Source of the DNA: DATNFP01 sp035606335
GTDB lineage: Bacteria; Bacteroidota; Bacteroidia; Chitinophagales; Chitinophagaceae
DNA length: 9,475 nt
Assembly: GCA_035606335.1 (NCBI GenBank)
Contig: DATNFP010000054.1
Location: 1-9,475, forward strand
Direction: 5' to 3'
Under the pieces are notes generated by a model. That model was not told the DNA's origin, ran no database searches, and saw only the letters and a list, made by a program, of their open reading frames with translations. Below, piece by piece: positions 7,005-9,475 of this stretch; positions within the stretch are counted from its first letter, which is position 1, and every line of letters begins with the position of its first letter. Made by a program: the position numbers and the translations under genes.

Positions 7005-7027
7005 TAATATGCTTTTAAGGTTAACAT
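7001..7027 (-). other. Possible 8-codon leader ORF overlapping the TTG start
   Basis: ATG at 7027-7025 opens a frame coding MLTLKAYY that stops with TGA at 7003-7001. The TGA overlaps the TTG start codon of the following gene by two bases. This geometry would allow termination-reinitiation coupling. It could equally be chance, or the original gene start displaced by one lost or gained base. Confidence 0.3.
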
Positions 7028-7097
7028 TTGTAGGGATTAGGATTACAATAAATTCTTATTGATTTTAATTAAGATATAGATAGGAAGGATATTAATC

Positions 7098-7105
7098 CAA
7101 AGTTA
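7098..7105 (-). promoter_or_regulatory. Promoter -7 element for the helical hypothetical gene
   Basis: TAACTTTG on the minus strand is an exact TAnnTTTG match and is the same octamer used at 5940-5947 by the convergent gene. It predicts a leader of roughly 85-90 nt before the TTG start. A CTTTAA stretch (7127-7121 region, minus) lies near the expected -33 position but lacks TTG. Confidence 0.45.
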
Positions 7106-7276
7106 AAGTAATTACTACATTAAAGAAAGAGGCTTTATATTTTTCTTTGAAATTCTTTTATATACATTTTTAATATGTGAAAGATAGCCTGATAATAATG
7201 GATAATAACAAAAAGATAGATGAATTATATATTCCATAATGAAAATATATGAGCAACTGTAAAAATTGGATAAGAC

Positions 7277-7327
7277 TTTTGCCAGGCAATAAAATTGGTT
7301 GGTTTTATTGGCAAAATTTTCTTTTAT
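7277..7327 (+). other. Bulged hairpin followed by T-rich run, possible terminator or RNA 3' end
   Basis: TTTTGCC (7277-7283) pairs with GGCAAAA (7310-7316), and AATAAAA (7288-7294) pairs with TTTTATT (7303-7309), around the loop TTGGTTGG. The left arm carries a 4-nt bulge AGGC. A T-rich stretch (7317-7327) follows on the plus strand. No plus-strand gene ends just before it, so as a terminator it would imply an unseen small transcript. Confidence 0.35.
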
Positions 7328-7360
7328 ATTAGGATAAAAAACTAACTTTTGGTTAATAAA

Positions 7361-7405
7361 TATCCGGTCTGTCGTGGATAGCCCTTGATAAATGTAATTT
7401 GGGCT
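7361..7405. repeat. Two adjoining short inverted repeats
   Basis: TATCC (7361-7365) pairs with GGATA (7376-7380), and immediately next AGCCC (7380-7384) pairs with GGGCT (7401-7405). This is the most GC-rich patch of the intergenic region. The arms are only 5 bp, so significance is modest. Confidence 0.3.
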
Positions 7406-7496
7406 GGAAATTTGGACAAATAATTAGGTATAGGCATTATTCCTTGATATCAATTATTATTTATGGAATTTATAATTTACTTTTCCTGTTTTACTT

Positions 7497-7526
7497 TTGA
7501 ATTTTAACTTTAGACTCTTACCTTTG
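7497..7526 (+). promoter_or_regulatory. Promoter of the atpDC operon
   Basis: TTG (7497-7499) and TACCTTTG (7519-7526) are separated by 19 bp and both match the Bacteroidota consensus. The atpD ATG is 40 bp downstream. A second exact TAnnTTTG octamer, TACTTTTG at 7492-7499, overlaps the -33 element and could be an additional weaker start, though no clear -33 precedes it. Confidence 0.75.
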
Positions 7527-7566
7527 CGCAAAATTTTACAAAACTTATTTTTATATAATTAGTCGT

Positions 7567-9075
7567 ATGCCAAACGTTGGTAAAATAAAACAAATTATCG
7601 GGCCGGTTGTGGACGTGTATTTTAGTGGCGAAAATAAGCTGCCTGAAATTTACAGTGCACTTGAGATCACTCGCGAAAATGGCGACAAATTAGTGATGGA
7701 AGTACAGCAGCATCTTGGCGAAGACAGTGTACGCTGTGTGGCCATGGATGGTACTGAAGGCCTGGTACGTGGAACTGAAGTAGTGGATACAGGCAAAGCT
7801 ATTGCAATGCCAACCGGCGAACAGATACATGGTCGCCTGTTTAACGTAACAGGTGATGCTATTGATGGTTTGCCAGCTACGTCTAAGGCAAATGGCGGTC
7901 GCCCTATACATGCTAAACCACCGAAATTTGAAGATTTAAGTACGGCTTCTGAAATACTTTTTACCGGTATTAAGGTAATCGACCTGATCGAGCCTTACGC
8001 AAAAGGTGGTAAGATCGGTCTGTTTGGTGGTGCTGGTGTGGGTAAAACAGTATTGATCCAGGAATTGATCAACAATATCGCAAAAGCTTATAGTGGTTTG
8101 TCAGTATTTGCCGGCGTGGGTGAACGTACCCGTGAAGGTAATGACCTGATGCGTGAAATGATTGAAGCCGGTATCGTAAAATATGGTGATAAGTTCAAGC
8201 ACAGCATGGAAGAAGGTGGTTGGGATCTGTCTTCAGTAGATATGGATGAGTTGAAGAAATCTCAGGCAACTTTCGTATTCGGACAGATGAACGAACCGCC
8301 GGGTGCCCGCGCTCGTGTGGCTCTTTCCGGTTTGACAATCGCCGAATATTTCCGTGATGGAGATGGTACTGGTAAAGGGAAAGACATTCTGTTCTTCGTA
8401 GATAACATCTTCCGTTTCACCCAGGCTGGTTCTGAAGTGTCTGCATTGTTGGGTCGTATGCCATCTGCGGTGGGTTATCAGCCTACTCTGGCCACTGAAA
8501 TGGGATTGATGCAGGAACGTATCACATCTACCCGCAACGGTTCTATTACATCTGTACAGGCTGTATATGTACCTGCGGATGACTTAACTGATCCGGCTCC
8601 GGCAACTACGTTTGCCCACCTTGATGCGACAACTGTACTTGACCGTAAGATTGCCGACCTTGGTATCTATCCTGCGGTTAACCCATTGGAATCTACTTCA
8701 CGTATCCTTTCTCCTGCTATTGTTGGTGAAGCCCACTACAATTGTGCTAACAGGGTAAAACTTATACTACAACGTTATAAGGAACTACAGGATATCATCG
8801 CTATCCTTGGTATGGATGAATTGAGTGAAGATGATAAACTGACGGTAGGTCGTGCACGTCGTGTTCAGCGCTTCTTGTCTCAGCCATTCCACGTTGCTGA
8901 AGCATTTACGGGCCTTAAAGGTGTGTTAGTACCGATTGAAGAAACGATCCGTGGCTTTAACATGATTATGGACGGTGAAGTGGATGAATACCCTGAAGCA
9001 GCATTCAACCTTGTAGGTAATATTGATGATGCTATCGCCAAAGGTAAAAAGCTGTTGGAACAAGCTAAAAACTAA
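7567..9075 (+). CDS. atpD: F0F1 ATP synthase subunit beta (EC 7.1.2.2)
   Basis: This complete 502-residue subunit carries the catalytic sites of F1 on the cytoplasmic side of the membrane and makes ATP from ADP and phosphate using rotation of the gamma subunit. The N-terminal barrel is GKIKQIIGPVVDVYF (5-19). The nucleotide domain has the P-loop GGAGVGKT (154-161), the catalytic glutamate in GERTREGND (Glu186), Walker B LFFVDN (275-280, Asp279) and the beta signature PAVNPLESTSR (369-379). The C-terminal lever reads DELSEDD (417-423), a variant of DELSEED. It is about 40 residues longer than the E. coli protein, mainly from an insertion at about 204-232 (YGDKFKHSMEEGGWDLSS and following) and a few residues at 264-272; long AtpD proteins are usual in Bacteroidota. 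Codon use is more GC-rich and regular than the surroundings, as expected for high expression. It is followed by atpC after 52 bp. Confidence 0.98.
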   Translation: MPNVGKIKQIIGPVVDVYFSGENKLPEIYSALEITRENGDKLVMEVQQHLGEDSVRCVAMDGTEGLVRGTEVVDTGKAIAMPTGEQIHGRLFNVTGDAIDGLPATSKANGGRPIHAKPPKFEDLSTASEILFTGIKVIDLIEPYAKGGKIGLFGGAGVGKTVLIQELINNIAKAYSGLSVFAGVGERTREGNDLMREMIEAGIVKYGDKFKHSMEEGGWDLSSVDMDELKKSQATFVFGQMNEPPGARARVALSGLTIAEYFRDGDGTGKGKDILFFVDNIFRFTQAGSEVSALLGRMPSAVGYQPTLATEMGLMQERITSTRNGSITSVQAVYVPADDLTDPAPATTFAHLDATTVLDRKIADLGIYPAVNPLESTSRILSPAIVGEAHYNCANRVKLILQRYKELQDIIAILGMDELSEDDKLTVGRARRVQRFLSQPFHVAEAFTGLKGVLVPIEETIRGFNMIMDGEVDEYPEAAFNLVGNIDDAIAKGKKLLEQAKN

Positions 9076-9127
9076 TTTTATTGCTGCAACATTAAAAAGT
9101 GCCGCAATCGATAACTAAAATAGTTCA

Positions 9128-9382
9128 ATGCATTTAGATATATTGACCCCCGAACATAAAGTGTATAGCGGTAATGTGTATGGGATACAGTTGCCGGGCA
9201 TAGAGGGCTCTTTTGAGATACTCGATAGGCATGCTGCGATGATCGCTACGCTCGGAAAGGGAAAAATGAAAATATTGAAAGATAAAAATCAGACAGAAAC
9301 GTATGAAATTTCTACAGGTTTTGTAGAGGTGCTTGACAACAAGGCCACGGTGCTTATAGAAAGCGCTACGGCTGTAAGCTAA
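9128..9382 (+). CDS. atpC: F0F1 ATP synthase subunit epsilon, short form
   Basis: The 84-residue protein is the N-terminal beta-sandwich domain of the epsilon subunit: MHLDILTPEHKVYSGNVYGIQLPGIEG (1-27), then GSFEILDRHAAMIATLGKG (27-45) and the final strands FVEVLDNKATVLIESA (65-80). This domain joins the gamma subunit to the c-ring of the rotor. The C-terminal helical hairpin of about 50 residues, which inhibits ATP hydrolysis in E. coli epsilon (about 138 residues), is absent. The stop at 9380-9382 is followed by a terminator with no open continuation, so this is the natural short form seen in many Bacteroidota rather than a truncation. It is cotranscribed with atpD; the other ATP synthase subunits are not in the window. 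Confidence 0.95.
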   Translation: MHLDILTPEHKVYSGNVYGIQLPGIEGSFEILDRHAAMIATLGKGKMKILKDKNQTETYEISTGFVEVLDNKATVLIESATAVS

Positions 9383-9405
9383 AATTTGTGTTTGCAATTT
9401 GATTG

Positions 9406-9435
9406 ACCGGGTGCATGCTTGTATCCGGTTTTTTT
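9406..9435 (+). terminator. Intrinsic terminator of atpDC
   Basis: ACCGGGT (9406-9412) and ATCCGGT (9423-9429) form a 7-bp stem with one G-U pair and a 10-nt loop, followed by a run of seven T (9429-9435). It lies 24 bp after the atpC stop and marks the end of a two-gene operon. Confidence 0.85.
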
Positions 9436-9462
9436 ATTGCAATAAAGAAATATCATTGTTTT

Positions 9463-9470
9463 TAGTTTTG
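9463..9470 (+). promoter_or_regulatory. Possible promoter for a gene beyond the right edge
   Basis: TAGTTTTG fits TAnnTTTG, with a TTG at 9437-9439 spaced 23 bp upstream, at the long end of the usual range. The gene it would serve is outside the window. Confidence 0.35.
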
Positions 9471-9475
9471 ACTTT

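Larger units (their letters stand above)
7028..7566. other. Long AT-rich intergenic region with hairpins
   Basis: This is the largest stretch without a credible protein gene. It holds the minus-strand promoter near 7100, a short tandem repeat of a GATAATAA unit (7191-7209), a bulged hairpin at 7277-7316, two adjoining short hairpins at 7361-7405 and the atpD promoter at 7497-7526. Only tiny ORFs such as 7198-7239 (13 codons) are present. I see no tRNA, insertion-sequence ends or known riboswitch. Confidence 0.7.

Noticed and set aside
7198..7239. 13-codon ORF in the intergenic region
   Set aside because: Too short to separate from chance in AT-rich DNA, with no clear promoter or ribosome binding site.
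9134..9397. Minus-strand 87-aa frame opposite atpC
   Set aside because: Antisense shadow of the epsilon subunit and running through the region just before its terminator.
1..9475. CRISPR arrays, tRNA/rRNA genes, transposons or phage attachment sites
   Set aside because: I looked for regularly spaced repeats, cloverleaf-like segments, transposase motifs and terminal inverted repeats and found none that hold up.

Overview
The window looks like ordinary chromosome of a member of the Bacteroidota, most likely Chitinophagia/Chitinophagaceae. The reasons are AT-rich DNA, repeated TAnnTTTG promoter elements in place of the sigma-70 -10 box, start codons without clear Shine-Dalgarno sequences, a DUF4369/TlpA-type lipoprotein, a PorT-like outer membrane barrel, a long AtpD of 502 aa and a short AtpC of 84 aa. 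The family-level assignment is an inference from protein style; no database search was possible.

Layout: positions 1-1197 (minus) hold a BlaI-type repressor followed by an M56 (BlaR1/MecR1-type) membrane metalloprotease that runs off the left edge. Three alternating operator-like half-sites directly abut the blaI start. Positions 1295-3718 (minus) hold a complete Lon protease with its own hairpin terminator. Divergent from lon, a secreted outer membrane beta-barrel protein (3852-4607, plus) converges on a TlpA-like thioredoxin lipoprotein (4682-5818, minus), and the pair share a near-perfect bidirectional terminator. Positions 6046-7004 hold two unrecognised genes in convergent orientation, 5 bp apart; the second lacks an ATG and seems to start with TTG, overlapping an 8-codon leader ORF. 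About 560 bp of very AT-rich DNA with several hairpins follows. The window ends with a two-gene atpDC operon (7567-9382, plus) bounded by a strong promoter and a terminator.

Functionally the genes are mostly independent units: antirepressor/repressor signalling, cytoplasmic protein quality control, envelope proteins, and the catalytic and rotor-linked parts of F1 ATP synthase. No mobile element, CRISPR array, tRNA or rRNA was seen. I see no clear new multi-gene system. The parts most worth a second look are the blaI operator with possible leaderless start, the orphan convergent pair with its TTG start, and the structured intergenic region before atpD.
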